From CAZTLI01 sp964614375 (GTDB lineage Bacteria > Chloroflexota > Anaerolineae > Aggregatilineales > Phototrophicaceae): a stretch of 6,408 nt of DNA. The number at the start of each line of letters is the position of its first letter. Position 1 is the first letter of the stretch. This document shows, one piece after another, positions 6,083 to 6,408 of the stretch. A program made the translations under genes and the position numbers. The DNA lies in contig CAZTLI010000320.1 of assembly GCA_964614375.1 (NCBI GenBank), positions 1 to 6,408 on the forward strand, read 5' to 3'. The notes under the pieces were generated by a model. That model saw nothing but the letters and a program-made list of their open reading frames with translations, was not told the origin of the DNA and searched no databases.

Positions 6083-6100
6083 CCCCATCAGTCAATGGGG
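6083..6100 (-). other. Hairpin in rpmA-rpmE spacer
   Basis: A perfect 6-bp inverted repeat, CCCCAT and ATGGGG, encloses a 6-base loop. It lies 25 bases upstream of the rpmE start and just before its ribosome binding site. No T-run follows it on the minus strand, so it is not a normal intrinsic terminator. It could be an mRNA processing or stability element, or a leader structure that influences rpmE translation; it could also be chance. The inverted repeat is seen directly; any function is inference. Confidence 0.4.
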
Positions 6101-6129
6101 TAGCGTAATTTCAGATAGGGTAGGATTAT

Positions 6130-6402
6130 TTACTGATTGGGCAGTTGCGGGTAGACGCTGACCTGTTTCTGGCTGCCACGTCCGCGCATCCGCTCGAAGA
6201 CGACGTAGCCCTCGGCGACGGCGAACAGGGTGTAATCGCGCCCAATGCCGACATTTTCGCCGGGATGGAATTTCGTTCCCTTTTGGCGCACGATGATATT
6301 GCCGGGGATGACATATTCCCCACCAAATCGTTTTACACCCAGCCGTTTTGACTGGCTGTCGCGACCATTGCTAGTTGAACCGCCACCTTTTTTATGTGCC
6401 AT
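6130..6402 (-). CDS. rpmA: 50S ribosomal protein L27
   Basis: This 90-residue protein is bacterial L27, a large-subunit protein whose N-terminal tail reaches towards the peptidyl transferase centre. It starts MAHKKGGGSTSNGRDS, the classic L27 N-terminus, and continues with the family core GNIIVRQKGTKFHPG (residues 34-48) and NVGIGRDYTLFA. Its length is normal for the family. There is no N-terminal extension of the kind that Firmicutes cleave, so the mature tail begins directly after Met. Only six bases lie upstream of the ATG before the window ends, so the ribosome binding site and the expected upstream partner rplU (L21) cannot be seen. The next gene, rpmE, follows after 72 bases on the same strand and may be co-transcribed. 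Identification is by direct recognition of the conserved sequence. Confidence 0.97.
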   Translation of the reverse strand: MAHKKGGGSTSNGRDSQSKRLGVKRFGGEYVIPGNIIVRQKGTKFHPGENVGIGRDYTLFAVAEGYVVFERMRGRGSQKQVSVYPQLPNQ

Positions 6403-6408
6403 TGTGCT

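Noticed and set aside
6090..6095. TTGACT in the rpmA-rpmE spacer as a -35 box for rpmE.
   Set aside because: No acceptable -10 hexamer follows at 16-18 bases; that position is the GA-rich ribosome binding site. The bases are also part of the hairpin.
5497..6108. A 203-codon open frame on the plus strand, opposite rpmE and its terminator.
   Set aside because: It is antisense to the well-supported L31 fusion gene, runs through the terminator stem and resembles no known protein. It is a shadow of the coding bias of rpmE.

Overview
All recognisable genes in this 6.4 kb window lie on the minus strand, so the biological reading order runs from position 6408 down to 1. The window comes from a bacterial chromosome of moderate GC. 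It carries ribosomal protein genes, a thymidine kinase gene and a MoxR/von Willebrand-factor-A (Bat-type) operon, with no mobile element, CRISPR array, tRNA or rRNA visible. L27 lacks the cleavable N-terminal extension typical of Firmicutes, and L31 is the zinc-binding four-cysteine type. The combination is compatible with Chloroflexota (Anaerolineae-like), but that assignment is an inference from general gene content and not proven by any single marker.

Region 1 (6408-5526) is the ribosomal block: rpmA (L27), a 72-base spacer with a small hairpin, then rpmE. The rpmE product is unusual. A complete zinc-type L31 of about 65 residues is followed by a charged linker and a helix-hairpin-helix domain that closely resembles the C-terminal domain of the RNA polymerase alpha subunit (alpha-CTD). 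A strong intrinsic terminator follows rpmE.

Region 2 (5511-4926) is a complete type II thymidine kinase gene (tdk) with its own ribosome binding site. The rpmE-tdk adjacency is also known from other bacteria such as Bacillus.

Region 3 (4925-1) is a tightly packed operon: a MoxR AAA+ ATPase, a DUF58 protein, a short BatD-like membrane protein, a BatA-like and a BatB-like membrane-anchored vWA protein, and the start of a probable lipoprotein cut by the window edge. The first four genes are linked by three successive ATGA stop/start overlaps, and the next two junctions are only 6-8 bases. MoxR is expected to act as a chaperone-like ATPase on the vWA proteins. DUF58 is predicted to be cytoplasmic, while the BatA/BatB vWA domains are predicted to face outward, with the BatD-like protein spanning the membrane between the two sides. 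The physiological role of such operons (aerotolerance, envelope stress, complex maturation) is only partly understood.

The observation most worth following up is the L31/alpha-CTD-like fusion, because the residues that contact DNA in the E. coli alpha-CTD are largely retained. The rest looks like ordinary core-genome content with a few noteworthy details.
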